The translations under genes and the position numbers were made by a program. From assembly GCA_030149245.1 (NCBI GenBank), contig JASBRX010000014.1:1-64000 (forward strand): DNA of 64,000 nucleotides. Reading direction: 5' to 3'. The notes beneath the pieces were generated by a model. That model saw nothing but the letters and a program-made list of their open reading frames with translations. It was not told the DNA's origin and did not search any database. This DNA is from Sphingomonas bacterium. Its GTDB lineage: Bacteria > Pseudomonadota > Alphaproteobacteria > Sphingomonadales > Sphingomonadaceae. Within the stretch, counting starts at the first letter, position 1; each line of letters begins with the position of its first letter. Below, piece by piece: positions 7,606 to 15,652 of this stretch.

Positions 7606-8940
7606 TCAGGCCAGCAGGCCCATCGGCGATTCGATCAGCGCCTTGAGCACCTTCATCAGCTCGGCGCCATCGGCCCCGTCCACCGCGCGGTGGTCGAAGC
7701 TGCCCGTCGCCGACATGACGGTGGCGACGCCGAGCGCGTCGTCGACGATGTACGGGCGCTTCTCGCCCGCGCCGACCGCCAGAATCATCGCCTGGGGCGG
7801 GTTGATGACCGCGTCGAACTGCTTGATCCCGAACATGCCCATGTTCGAAATGCTGGCGGTGCCGCCCTGATATTCGTGCGGCTGGAGCTTGCCCTCCTTG
7901 GCGCGCTCGGCGAGCTCCTTCATCTGGGTCGAGATCGACGCCAGACCGATATTCGCCGCGTCGCGGATGATCGGGGTGATCAGGCCGGTCGGCGTCGAAA
8001 CCGCGACCGAGATGTCGGCGCGGCTGTACTTGACCAGCTTGTCGCCCGCGAAGGTCACGTTGCACTTCGGGGTCTGCGCCAGCGCGACGGCGAGCGCCTT
8101 GATCAGCATGTCGTTGACCGACAGCTTCACGCCGCGCGCTTCGAGGCTCTTGTTGAGCTGGCCGCGCAGCTTGAGCAGCGCGTCGAGCTGGATATCGACG
8201 GTCAGATAAATGTGCGGGATCGTCTGCTTCGCCTCGGTCAGGCGGCGCGCGATCGTCTTGCGGATGTTGCTGAGCTTCTCGACCTCGTGCGGGATGCTCT
8301 CGTCATACCAGACCGATGCCGGGGCGGCGGCGGGTGCAGCCGCAGCAGGCGCGGCGGCGGCCGGAGCCGCGACAGCCGCCGGGGCCGCGCCGGGCTTGGC
8401 ACCGTCGATGTCCGCCTTGACGATACGGCCATTGGGGCCGGAACCGCTCACGCCCGACAGGTCGACGCCCTTCTCGGCCGCGATGCGGCGCGCGAGCGGG
8501 CTCGCCTTGATCCTGTCTTCCCCTCTCCCCTTGGGAGAGGGGGGAGCCGACGCGCCAGCGGCGGCGGGGGGTGAGGGTGACGGGGCAGGAGCCGCGACCG
8601 TCTCGCGCTCACCCTCACCCCGCGGCGCTTGCGCGCCTTGCCCCTCTCCCGCCGGGAGAGGGGTAGAAGCAGGCGCGACGACCGAGGATGCATCCTCGCC
8701 CTCGCCCGCCAGCACGGCGATGACCGTGCCGACCTTCACCCCGTCGGTGCCCTCGGCCACGACGATCTTCGCGATCACGCCCTCATCGACCGCTTCGAAT
8801 TCCATCGTCGCCTTGTCGGTCTCGATCTCGGCCATCAGGTCGCCGGCCTTGACGGTGTCGCCTTCATTGACCAGCCATTTGGCGAGCGTGCCCTCCTCCA
8901 TCGTCGGGGACAGAGCGGGCATCTTGATTTCGATCGACAT
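7606..8940 (-). CDS. pdhC: Dihydrolipoamide acetyltransferase (E2 of pyruvate dehydrogenase) with a repeat-derived linker
   Basis: A protein of 444 residues forming the core of the pyruvate dehydrogenase complex; it transfers acetyl groups from lipoamide to CoA. An N-terminal lipoyl domain (1-80) has the lipoylated lysine in [18 protein letters not shown] linker of about 90-145 follows, then the E1/E3-binding domain ([33 protein letters not shown]), an Ala-Pro linker (about 180-208) and the catalytic domain, which ends with the active-site [11 protein letters not shown]. Linker residues 93-144 are unlike an ordinary Ala-Pro linker: they are encoded by two inverted GC-rich palindromic repeats (8509-8664). 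It is first in the operon with a thioesterase and lpdA. E1 genes are not in the window. Confidence 0.94.
   Translation of the reverse strand: MSIEIKMPALSPTMEEGTLAKWLVNEGDTVKAGDLMAEIETDKATMEFEAVDEGVIAKIVVAEGTDGVKVGTVIAVLAGEGEDASSVVAPASTPLPAGEGQGAQAPRGEGERETVAAPAPSPSPPAAAGASAPPSPKGRGEDRIKASPLARRIAAEKGVDLSGVSGSGPNGRIVKADIDGAKPGAAPAAVAAPAAAAPAAAAPAAAPASVWYDESIPHEVEKLSNIRKTIARRLTEAKQTIPHIYLTVDIQLDALLKLRGQLNKSLEARGVKLSVNDMLIKALAVALAQTPKCNVTFAGDKLVKYSRADISVAVSTPTGLITPIIRDAANIGLASISTQMKELAERAKEGKLQPHEYQGGTASISNMGMFGIKQFDAVINPPQAMILAVGAGEKRPYIVDDALGVATVMSATGSFDHRAVDGADGAELMKVLKALIESPMGLLA
8509..8664. repeat. Pair of inverted intergenic-type palindromic repeats inside the E2 coding sequence
   Basis: Two units in opposite orientation. 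The first begins cccctctccccttgggagag near 8520 and ends ggtgagggtga near 8580. The second begins tcaccctcacc near 8611 and ends cccctctcccgccgggagag near 8666. This resembles the dispersed 'cccctctccc / gggagagggg' repeat that is common between genes in sphingomonads; a shorter relative occurs at 31170 and 31903. Here both units are read in frame and encode the E2 linker ([20 protein letters not shown], then [20 protein letters not shown]). Confidence 0.85.
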
Positions 8941-9077
8941 GGGTGGGGAGGATCCTGTCGTGGGGTGGTGGGTGTCGCGCCCTCCTTGCGCGATGAACGG
9001 CGCGGGTCAACCCCGCCCCTTGCGCTTCACGCCCCGACGCGTCACCACCTGTCACCAACGGAGGGGGAACTGGTTTC

Positions 9078-9533
9078 ATGCGTACCTATCTGGTCGTGGT
9101 CGATGAGAGCCCTGAAGCACAGATTGCGCTACGGTTTGCGGCGCGTCGCGCGGTGAAGACCGGCGGCGGGGTCGAGATCCTGGCGCTGATTCCCAAGCCC
9201 GATTTCGTCCAATGGGGCGGCGTGATGGCGACGATCGAGGAAGAAGCGCGCCAGCGTGCCGAAGCCTTGGTCGCCGCCGCCGCAGGCACGCTGATCCAGG
9301 AATCGGGATTGAAGCCCAGCATCACCGTGGTCGAGGGCGACGGGCCCAAGGTGATCCGCGAGCGGATCGAGGCCAACCCCGACATCGCCGCGCTCGTCCT
9401 TGGCGCCGCAGTCGGCGGCAAGCCCGGCCCGATCGTCACCCATTTCACCAGCGGCGACATGGCGGTTCTTCCCGTCCCGCTGATGATCATCCCGGGAAGC
9501 CTCGACCGCGAGGCGATCGACCGGCTAAGCTGA
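9078..9533 (+). CDS. Universal stress protein (UspA family)
   Basis: A cytoplasmic protein of 151 residues with the Usp alpha/beta fold. It begins MRTYLVVVDESPEAQIALRFAARRA, the first strand and helix of the family. The later part has IAALVLGAAVGGKPGPIVTHFTSGDMAVLPVPLMII, in which the GxxGxxG-like phosphate-binding stretch is partly relaxed. AGGGGG-type ribosome binding sequence (ggaggggg) lies at about 9060-9067. It is divergent from the E2 gene, with about 140 bases between them for two promoters. The next gene (M28 peptidase) begins six bases after its stop, so the two are likely co-transcribed. Confidence 0.85.
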   Translation: MRTYLVVVDESPEAQIALRFAARRAVKTGGGVEILALIPKPDFVQWGGVMATIEEEARQRAEALVAAAAGTLIQESGLKPSITVVEGDGPKVIRERIEANPDIAALVLGAAVGGKPGPIVTHFTSGDMAVLPVPLMIIPGSLDREAIDRLS

Positions 9534-9538
9534 GGCCC

Positions 9539-10855
9539 ATGCGCACCATCATCCTCCCCGCGCTGCTGATCGCAGCCCCCGCCCTCGCCCAGCAAAAGCC
9601 CGTCGAAGCGCCCAGCCCGGAGCGACTCAAGGCCGATGTCGAAAAGCTGGTCAGCTTCGGCACGCGCCACACCCTCTCCTCCCCCGACGATCCCGTGCGC
9701 GGCATCGGCGCGGCACGCAAATGGGGGGCGGAGGAGCTCGACCGGATCGGCGCAGCGTGCGGCAATTGCATCAAGGTGGCGCGGATCGGCCGCACCTTCA
9801 CCGGGCCGCGTGCGCCGAACGGGGTCGAGGTCGTCAACGTCCTCGGCTTTCAGGAGGGTGAAGACCCCAAGCGCGTCGTGATCGTCCAAGGCCATATCGA
9901 TTCGCGCGTCAGCGACGTGATGGACTTCACCAGCGACGCGCCCGGTGCCAACGACGACGCATCCGGCACCGCGCTGGTGATCGAGGCGGCGCGCATCCTG
10001 TCGAAGCACAAGCTCAAGGCGACGGTCGTCTATGCGCTGCTGTCGGGCGAGGAACAGGGATTGTGGGGCGGCACGCTACTCGCCGAGACCGCGAAGGAGC
10101 GCGGCTGGGAGGTGATCGCGGTCCTCAACAACGACATTGTCGGCAACACCGTCGGCCAGAATGGCGTGCGCGTCGCCGACCGCGTCCGCGTCTTCTCCGA
10201 AGGCATCCGCGCGTCGGAGGACCTGCCCGGCCAGATCGGTCGGCGCGGCGATGGCGGCGAGGATGACGGCCCCAGCCGCGCGCTCGCCAAAGCGATCGAC
10301 GGCGTCGCTGACAAGATGCGCGAGTCCGACAAGGACGCGCTCGATGTCTTCGTGGTCCGCCGCCCCGACCGCTTCGGACGCGGCGGCGATCACGAGCCCT
10401 TCCTGCGCCTCGGCTATCCCGCCGTCCGCTTTTCGGTCGCGGCCGAGAATTACGACCAGCAGCATCAGGATCTGCGCACCGAGAACGGCCGCGTCTATGG
10501 CGACACGGTCGACAAGATGGACTTCCCCTATCTGGCGAAGGTCACCGCGCTCAACATCGCGACGATCCGCCGCCTCGCCAACGCCCCCTCGGCCCCGTCA
10601 GGCGTCGTCCTCGACGGCGCGGTGAGCGCCGACACCAAGGTGCGCTGGAACGCAGTGCCCGGGGCGCGCGGCTACAAGGTCTATTGGCGTCGCAACGACA
10701 CGCAGAACTGGGCCGAGGTGCGCGGTGTCGCCGGGCGAACCGAGACGGTGCTGAAGGACGTGGTGGTCGATGACCATTTCATCGGCGTGTCGGCAGTCGC
10801 GGCGGACGGCAGCGAGAGCATCGTCACGTTCGGGACACGGCCGCCGCGGAATTAA
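9539..10855 (+). CDS. Exported M28-family zinc aminopeptidase with C-terminal beta domain
   Basis: A protein of 438 residues with a signal peptide (residues 1-18, ALLIAAPALA-QQ). The catalytic M28 domain shows metal ligands in VIVQGHIDSRVSD (His, Asp), PGANDDASGTAL (bridging Asp) and LLSGEEQGLWGG (catalytic Glu), with further ligands near NNDIVGN and the late YDQQHQDLRTENG. Such enzymes remove N-terminal residues from peptides in the periplasm. Residues of about 350-438 (RWNAVPGARGYKVYWRRND, then FIGVSAVAADGSES) look like a fibronectin type III-like module. The frame is open upstream of 9539, but the signal peptide fixes the start. It is probably in an operon with the Usp gene. Confidence 0.88.
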   Translation: MRTIILPALLIAAPALAQQKPVEAPSPERLKADVEKLVSFGTRHTLSSPDDPVRGIGAARKWGAEELDRIGAACGNCIKVARIGRTFTGPRAPNGVEVVNVLGFQEGEDPKRVVIVQGHIDSRVSDVMDFTSDAPGANDDASGTALVIEAARILSKHKLKATVVYALLSGEEQGLWGGTLLAETAKERGWEVIAVLNNDIVGNTVGQNGVRVADRVRVFSEGIRASEDLPGQIGRRGDGGEDDGPSRALAKAIDGVADKMRESDKDALDVFVVRRPDRFGRGGDHEPFLRLGYPAVRFSVAAENYDQQHQDLRTENGRVYGDTVDKMDFPYLAKVTALNIATIRRLANAPSAPSGVVLDGAVSADTKVRWNAVPGARGYKVYWRRNDTQNWAEVRGVAGRTETVLKDVVVDDHFIGVSAVAADGSESIVTFGTRPPRN

Positions 10856-10864
10856 GGCCCCAAT

Positions 10865-10947
10865 CGTCGCCCCGGCGTAGGCCGGGGCCGCCAGAGGGAT
10901 AGCGATACGCGCAAAACTTGGCGGCCCCGGCCTGCGCCGGGGCGACG
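10865..10947. terminator. GC-rich palindrome between convergent genes, probable bidirectional terminator
   Basis: Arms 10865-10893 and 10919-10947 are near-perfect complements of the gtcgccccggc...ggccggggccgcca type, with a 25-base loop. It sits between the convergent M28 peptidase and RcnB-like genes. The sequence is of the dispersed REP-like kind seen in many sphingomonad genomes; relatives in this window are at 37970 and 54128. Confidence 0.7.
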
Positions 10948-10951
10948 GGAT

Positions 10952-11857
10952 TTACCGACAGCAATCCTTCGTCGAGCGCCGCACGACCGTCTTGCTCGGA
11001 TAGCGGCGCACGGTCTTTACCGGCGCGCGATAGGTGCGGACCTCCTCGACCTCCTCGATCACCTCTTCGGTGACAGTGGTCGTCGTGGTCGCGCCCGACT
11101 GGATGACGATCGTCGTCACCGTCGGCCCGGCCATATAATAGCCGCCGCCATGATAACCGCGGGCGTAGCCGCCGCCCTGCGCGCCGCACGGGCTGGCGCA
11201 GGACGGCGGAGCATACCCCCCCGGGTATGAATGTGCGGGGATCGACCGCCGCTCGCGCCGGTCGTCCGCGTAATCATCATATTCATCGTCGTAATCGGGC
11301 GCTTCGTAGCGCGCACCATAGCCGCCGCCACCACCGCCACCGCCGCCTCCGGCAGCCGCCGCCGCGGCATAGCCGCCCCCGGCATAGGCGCTCGCCGCGC
11401 CACCGCCACCGCCGCCATTCCAGTCGATGCCGCTCACCGAATCCCACACGCGGCCATTGCGGTCGGCCAGCACGGCATCGTCATAGTAACGCAGCCAGCC
11501 ATAGCCATAAGGCGGGCGGCTCAACCCCCAGTTCGACCAGTCGCTGATCCAGAAGCCACCACCGACCCAATAGCTCGGCAGCGTCCAGCCGCGCACCGGG
11601 CGGCGATAGGCGCTCCACCCGCCGGGCGCGCGCATTCCCGCATGCCAGCGTCCGCCGACCATCGGGCCCCAGCGGCCACCACTGTGGGTTGTACGCGGCG
11701 GATCGATCCGCGTCGCGGGAACCGACCGCGCCGGATAGCGCACCGGCTCACGCTCGCGCTGCACCCATTGCCCGTCGCGCCACACCCGCTGCGCCTGGGC
11801 GGGTGTCGCAACCGCAATCGCTGCAATCGACAAGGTGGCGAGGGTCAGGGCACGCAT
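10952..11857 (-). CDS. RcnB-like exported protein with glycine-rich segment
   Basis: A protein of 301 residues. Signal peptide 1-22 (ATPAQA-QR). The middle contains GWSAYRRPVRGWTLPSYW, then FWISDWSNWGLSRPPYGYGWLRYYDDAVL, the W/P/Y-rich pattern of the RcnB family (periplasmic proteins linked to nickel and cobalt homeostasis in E. coli). Then come a poly-glycine stretch (about 145-180), an acidic YDDEYDDYADD run, a cysteine-containing segment (SCASPCGAQGG) and a Thr/Val-rich tail ending KDCCR. The RcnB similarity covers only the central part. The repetitive GGN and acidic regions make its exact role unclear. It appears monocistronic. Confidence 0.7.
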   Translation of the reverse strand: MRALTLATLSIAAIAVATPAQAQRVWRDGQWVQREREPVRYPARSVPATRIDPPRTTHSGGRWGPMVGGRWHAGMRAPGGWSAYRRPVRGWTLPSYWVGGGFWISDWSNWGLSRPPYGYGWLRYYDDAVLADRNGRVWDSVSGIDWNGGGGGGAASAYAGGGYAAAAAAGGGGGGGGGGYGARYEAPDYDDEYDDYADDRRERRSIPAHSYPGGYAPPSCASPCGAQGGGYARGYHGGGYYMAGPTVTTIVIQSGATTTTTVTEEVIEEVEEVRTYRAPVKTVRRYPSKTVVRRSTKDCCR

Positions 11858-11997
11858 CGGCTGGACTCACTATTCTGGTGAGACGCGGCCATTCAAGCAG
11901 GTAAGAAGGACCGCGCCTCTTTACAGCGTTTTAACACTGACGCCGCGCCGTTCCCACCGGACAGCGTGGTTAAGAAAGTCCCAATGCGGGGCAGGGT

Positions 11998-12483
11998 TCA
12001 GCCGGAAACTCTGGGAGCCAGCAGCGCCATCAGCGCCTCGCACCCCGCCGCATCCTCCGCATCGAAGCGGCCGGTGGCCGGACTGTCGAGGTCGAGCACT
12101 CCGATCAATTCGCCGTCATGCACGATCGGAACGACCAGCTCGGCATTGCTCGCCGCGTCGCACGCAATGTGGCCGGGAAAGGCGTGGACATCCGCAACCA
12201 GCTGCGTTTCGCGCGTCGCCGCCGCCGCGCCGCACACGCCCCGGCCGAACGGGATGCGGATACACGCCGCCTTGCCCTGAAACGGCCCGAGCACCAGCTC
12301 GCCGCCGACATTACGGTAGAACCCAGCCCAGTTGAGGTCGGGCAGATACTGGCCGATCAACGACGCAGCGTTCGCCATATTGGCGATCGCGTCCGGCTCC
12401 CCCGCCGTCAGCGCATCGAGCGCGGCGTGGAGATCGCGATAAAGTTCGGCCTTGGACCCGGCGGCGATGTCGAAACTGTACAT
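11998..12483 (-). CDS. msrC: Free methionine-(R)-sulfoxide reductase (GAF domain)
   Basis: A protein of 161 residues made of one GAF domain. It reduces free Met-R-sulfoxide using thioredoxin. The three family cysteines are present: KAACIRIPFGRGVCGAAA supplies two and GHIACDAASNAELVVPI the third, followed by GELIGVLDLDSP, the conserved GAF end. I chose ATG 12483 (MYSFDIAAG) rather than the upstream in-frame ATG because homologues begin here. The next gene upstream (lipoprotein) ends 40 bases before it on the same strand. Confidence 0.92.
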   Translation of the reverse strand: MYSFDIAAGSKAELYRDLHAALDALTAGEPDAIANMANAASLIGQYLPDLNWAGFYRNVGGELVLGPFQGKAACIRIPFGRGVCGAAAATRETQLVADVHAFPGHIACDAASNAELVVPIVHDGELIGVLDLDSPATGRFDAEDAAGCEALMALLAPRVSG

Positions 12484-12523
12484 GGCTGCGCAGGTGGCGC
12501 GCGCGGCGTCGCGATGCAAGACC

Positions 12524-12949
12524 CTAAGGGCAGCGCACCCGCGGCATCCCGTCCAGAGTCAGCGTGTCGCCATCCTCGGACAAGGCGAAGGTGCGCGTGG
12601 CCTCCCACGTCTCGCCCTCGCCGGTATAGCGTGCGCTGACCTTGATCTGCGGCCCCGTGCCGCTGACCGACGTCACGGCGGCGCTGCTCTCATAAAAGCG
12701 CAGTTCGTTCGGAGCGATTGTCAGCCGCGTCACGTCGCTGCCCTTGCCGCAATCCGCTGCATTTGCGCTCCACGCGCCCTGAAAGGCCGCAGGAATAGTA
12801 GCGGCGGTGGTCGGACTCGGCGCAACCGGCTTGGTTTGGCGCGGCGGCTCGGCCTCCTGCGTAACATTCTGGGCGGCATTGTCGCGCACGGGTTCCTGCG
12901 AACAGGCAGCGACAAGGGCGAGCGGCAGGATCAAGGTCAGTCGGATCAT
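12524..12949 (-). CDS. Small lipoprotein, unknown function
   Basis: A protein of 141 residues. The N-terminus MIRLTLILPLALVAAC is a lipoprotein signal with a lipobox ending at Cys16. A low-complexity Pro/Thr/Ala linker (about 17-50) follows, then a compact domain starting IPAAFQGAWSANAADC and including DVTRLTIAPNELRFYES and ARTFALSEDGDTLTLDG. The 'F.G.W......C' plus alternating strands suggests a small beta-barrel such as those in sphingomonad envelope lipoproteins. No enzyme motif. The start at 12949 is favoured over 12964 because it begins at the signal peptide. Confidence 0.75.
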   Translation of the reverse strand: MIRLTLILPLALVAACSQEPVRDNAAQNVTQEAEPPRQTKPVAPSPTTAATIPAAFQGAWSANAADCGKGSDVTRLTIAPNELRFYESSAAVTSVSGTGPQIKVSARYTGEGETWEATRTFALSEDGDTLTLDGMPRVRCP

Positions 12950-12991
12950 GGCGCCGCAACGCATTGCACGAAAATTCGTTGCGCGGCAGGA

Positions 12992-13396
12992 TCAATCCAG
13001 CTGGACCCTGCCCCGCCCTGCCTTGATCGCCGACCGCCCCTTTTTCTCGTCCACGCGCCGCGCCTTCGCCGCCTTGCCCGGCTTGGTCTTGATCCGCCGC
13101 GCCTGCCGCTCCAGCGCCTTGTCGATCAGCTCGATCACCCGCGCGCGCGCATCCTCGCGATTGGCGTCCTGGGTACGAAACTTGCGCGCCGTGACAACCA
13201 GCTCGCCGCCCGCCGTCATCCGGCTCCCCGCCAGCTCCTTGAACTTTGCATAGGCATAGGGCGGCAGGCCCAGCGCGAACACGTTGACGCGCAACTGCAC
13301 CGCAGTCGCGACCTTGTTCACATTCTGCCCGCCCGGCCCCGACGCGGCGAGGAACTTTTCCTCGACGATCGCCGCCTCGGGCAGGTCAGCCGGCAT
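12992..13396 (-). CDS. arfB: Alternative ribosome-rescue factor ArfB (peptidyl-tRNA hydrolase)
   Basis: A protein of 134 residues. The release-factor GGQ motif is in FLAASGPGGQNVNKVATAVQLR, and the C-terminal tail is highly basic (KTKPGKAAKARRVDEKKGRS), the part that enters the mRNA channel of stalled ribosomes in ArfB/YaeJ. It frees nascent chains from ribosomes stalled without a stop codon. The ATG at 13396 overlaps the end of the RluA-type gene (stop at 13386), so the two are translationally coupled. Upstream residues in the open frame are not conserved-looking and were left out. Confidence 0.93.
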   Translation of the reverse strand: MPADLPEAAIVEEKFLAASGPGGQNVNKVATAVQLRVNVFALGLPPYAYAKFKELAGSRMTAGGELVVTARKFRTQDANREDARARVIELIDKALERQARRIKTKPGKAAKARRVDEKKGRSAIKAGRGRVQLD

Positions 13397-14072
13397 CGTC
13401 GCCCAGTTCGTCCTGCGGCTGCCCGCCCGCAAAGCCGAATGCCCGGAACGCGTCCGGGGTCGGTGCCTCGGCATGGATGTCGGGCTTGCCCGGACGCGGC
13501 ACGGTCAGCTGCGCGGCATGAAGCATCAGCTTGCGCCCGTTCGCGACTCCGTAAACCGGGTCGCCGGTAATTGGGAAGCCCAGCCCCTCTGCGGCATGGG
13601 CGCGGATCTGATGCGTGCGCCCAGTCTCGGGGTAAAATGCGATGAACGCCCGCCCGTCCTTCTGCGCCAGCATCCGCCAGCGCGTCCGCGCCGACTTGCC
13701 ATTGGGACTACCGGTCATGCGCCAGCCGCGTTCGGCGCTCGACACCTTGATCAGGGGCAAGTCGATCAGCCCGGATGGCGCATCGGGAATCCCGTCGATC
13801 ACCGCGAGGTAACGCTTGGTCACCGCACCCGCCTCGAACGCCTGCTGGAACCGCGCATGCGCCTTGGGATTGCGCGCGAGGAGCAGGCAGCCGCTGGTAT
13901 CGCGGTCGAGCCGGTGGACCGGGGTCGGCCAGCGCTGAAAGCCGAAGGTCAGATTGCCGAGGTGATTCTCAAGGCTGATCGACCCGTCGCGCGGCGGATC
14001 GACCGGAAGCCCGGCGGGCTTGTCGAGAACGATCGCCTCGCCATCGATGAAAAGAACGTGATCCTGGATCAT
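13386..14072 (-). CDS. RluA-family RNA pseudouridine synthase
   Basis: A protein of 228 residues, on the short side for the family and without an S4 domain. The catalytic motif is HRLDRDTSGCLLLARN (the Asp of RLD is the nucleophile). ETGRTHQIRAHAAEGLGFPITGDPVYG and LMLHAAQL are the other family signatures. The short length is like RluA/TruC-type enzymes that modify rRNA or tRNA, but I cannot tell which site. The start is ATG 14072 (MIQDHVLFIDGEAIV). It is coupled to arfB downstream and separated from wrbA by a hairpin at 14119. Confidence 0.9.
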   Translation of the reverse strand: MIQDHVLFIDGEAIVLDKPAGLPVDPPRDGSISLENHLGNLTFGFQRWPTPVHRLDRDTSGCLLLARNPKAHARFQQAFEAGAVTKRYLAVIDGIPDAPSGLIDLPLIKVSSAERGWRMTGSPNGKSARTRWRMLAQKDGRAFIAFYPETGRTHQIRAHAAEGLGFPITGDPVYGVANGRKLMLHAAQLTVPRPGKPDIHAEAPTPDAFRAFGFAGGQPQDELGDDAG

Positions 14073-14118
14073 GCCCCGCTTTGGGCGGGAGCGCGCGCAG
14101 TTGCAATCATCGAGTTGC

Positions 14119-14145
14119 CCGGGCGGGACCATCTGTCCCGCCCGG
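14119..14145 (-). terminator. Strong GC hairpin after wrbA
   Basis: ccgggcgggac at 14119-14129 pairs perfectly with gtcccgcccgg at 14135-14145 (11 bp, 5-nt loop). It lies just downstream of the wrbA stop on the minus strand. No T-run follows, so it may be an attenuator or transcript-stabilising element rather than a full terminator. Confidence 0.6.
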
Positions 14146-14152
14146 ACTGCCA

Positions 14153-14755
14153 TTACGCGATCAGCTTGGTCGCGACTTCGGCGATGCGCTTGCCCTGATA
14201 GCGTGCGCCGGCGAGGTCGATGTCGCTCGGCATGCGGCTGCCATCGCCGCCGGCGACGGTGGTCGCGCCATAGGGTGCGCCGCCCAGCACTTCGTCGATC
14301 TTCTGCTGGTCGGCATGGCCATAGTCCAGGCCGACGATGGTCAGGCCGAAGTGCAGCAAATTGGTGATGATGCTGAACAGCGTGGTCTCATTGCCGCCAT
14401 GCTGGGTCGCGCTCGACGTGAACGCACCGCCGACCTTGCCGTGCAGCGCGCCCTGATACCAGACGCCACCGGCGGTATCCCAGAACGACGCCATCTGGCT
14501 CGCCATGCGGCCGAAGCGGGTCGGCGAACCGACGATGATCGCGTCATAGTCCTTGAGCGCGTCGGGACCCTCGATCACCGGATGCGCGCTGTCGGCCTTG
14601 AAGCCGGCAGCCTTGACCACCGCCTCGGGCGCGGTTTCGGGCACGCGGCGGATATCGACGGTCGCGCCGGCCGAGCGCGCGCCCTCGGCAACGGCTTCGG
14701 CCATCGCTTCGATATGGCCATAGGACGAGTAATAAAGCACCAGAACCTTGGTCAC
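14153..14755 (-). CDS. wrbA: NAD(P)H:quinone oxidoreductase, WrbA type
   Basis: A flavodoxin-like protein of 200 residues. The FMN-binding N-terminus is [64 protein letters not shown] and [33 protein letters not shown] are the WrbA signatures that separate it from other flavodoxins. It reduces quinones by two electrons and protects against redox stress. It lies downstream of a pirin gene with a divergent LysR regulator, the usual arrangement in which the LysR protein controls both. Confidence 0.95.
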   Translation of the reverse strand: MTKVLVLYYSSYGHIEAMAEAVAEGARSAGATVDIRRVPETAPEAVVKAAGFKADSAHPVIEGPDALKDYDAIIVGSPTRFGRMASQMASFWDTAGGVWYQGALHGKVGGAFTSSATQHGGNETTLFSIITNLLHFGLTIVGLDYGHADQQKIDEVLGGAPYGATTVAGGDGSRMPSDIDLAGARYQGKRIAEVATKLIA

Positions 14756-14838
14756 GGCGTGTCTCCTTGATTGCAGATGAAGAGGGGTGGAGCGGCCCGC
14801 CTTGGGAGGGGGGCTTGCGGACCGCTCCGGGGGGTCGG

Positions 14839-15537
14839 CTATTCGGAATCGACCAGGACGATCTCGGCGTCCTCGATCGCGGTAATCGTTACGGTCTGGC
14901 CACCGCTCAGTGCGGCGCCGTCGCGGGCGTTGAAGGGTTCGCCATCGATGGTGATCTTGCCGACTGCCGGGACGAGATAGGCATGCCGCCCTTCGCCTAC
15001 GCTGTGCGTCACGCTCTCACCCGCCTTGATCGTCGCACCCAGCACGCGGGCATCGGCGCGGATCGGCAGCGCGTCGCTGTCTTCGGCAAAGCCGCTCGCC
15101 AGCGTCACGAACTTGCCCGAACGCTCGCCCTTGGGGAACGGCTTGGCGCCCCAGCTCGGCGCACCGCCGCTGGCGCGGGGCATGATCCAGATTTGGAACA
15201 GCGTCGTCGTTTCGGACTCAAGGTTATACTCGGCGTGGCGCACACCTGTGCCCGCGCTCATAACCTGGACATCGCCGGCACCGGTGCGGCCGGTATTGCC
15301 CATCGAATCCTGATGCGTGATCGCGCCGGTGCGGACATAGGTGATGATCTCCATGTCCTTGTGCGGGTGCGGCGGAAAGCCGCTGTTCGGGCCGATCTCA
15401 TCGTCATTCCACACGCGGATAGCGCCCCAGCCCATGCGCTCGGGATCATAGTAATTGGCGAAGCTGAAATGGTGACGGGCATTGAGCCACCCGTGATCGG
15501 CGTGGCCCAGACTTTCGAACATGCGCTTCTCGATCAT
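14839..15537 (-). CDS. Pirin family protein (YhhW-type)
   Basis: A bicupin protein of 232 residues. The metal-binding motif of the first cupin is [19 protein letters not shown] with the later [13 protein letters not shown]; together they provide the three His and one Glu of pirins such as E. coli YhhW, which have quercetin 2,3-dioxygenase activity in vitro. The C-terminal cupin is degenerate, as usual. It is divergent from the LysR regulator at 15653, with palindromic operator-like sites at 15591-15614 between them, and is followed by wrbA 84 bases downstream. Confidence 0.93.
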   Translation of the reverse strand: MIEKRMFESLGHADHGWLNARHHFSFANYYDPERMGWGAIRVWNDDEIGPNSGFPPHPHKDMEIITYVRTGAITHQDSMGNTGRTGAGDVQVMSAGTGVRHAEYNLESETTTLFQIWIMPRASGGAPSWGAKPFPKGERSGKFVTLASGFAEDSDALPIRADARVLGATIKAGESVTHSVGEGRHAYLVPAVGKITIDGEPFNARDGAALSGGQTVTITAIEDAEIVLVDSE

Positions 15538-15590
15538 CGGAACCTCCTTGCTTGAGGGTTAACATAGGATCGGCGTGGCACGCGTAAATG

Positions 15591-15614
15591 GAAACGTTTG
15601 AAACGGATCGTTTC
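15591..15614. promoter_or_regulatory. Overlapping palindromes in the pirin/LysR divergent promoter (candidate LysR site)
   Basis: The 24-base stretch contains gaaacg...cgtttc symmetry twice: gaaacg-gat-cgtttc (15600-15614) and cgtttgaaacg (15595-15605). Such clustered dyads between a LysR gene and its divergent target are the expected form of a LysR autoregulatory and activation site. TTATAC at about 15619 could be a -10 for lysR. This is assigned by position and symmetry only. Confidence 0.55.
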
Positions 15615-15652
15615 GGGTTTATACGGATCAAGCTGTTTGAGGGGACCGACCA

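Noticed and set aside
11331..11420. Poly-glycine coding stretch of the RcnB-like gene considered as a frameshift or assembly error.
   Set aside because: The frame stays open with sensible sequence on both sides and glycine-rich inserts are common in such exported proteins.
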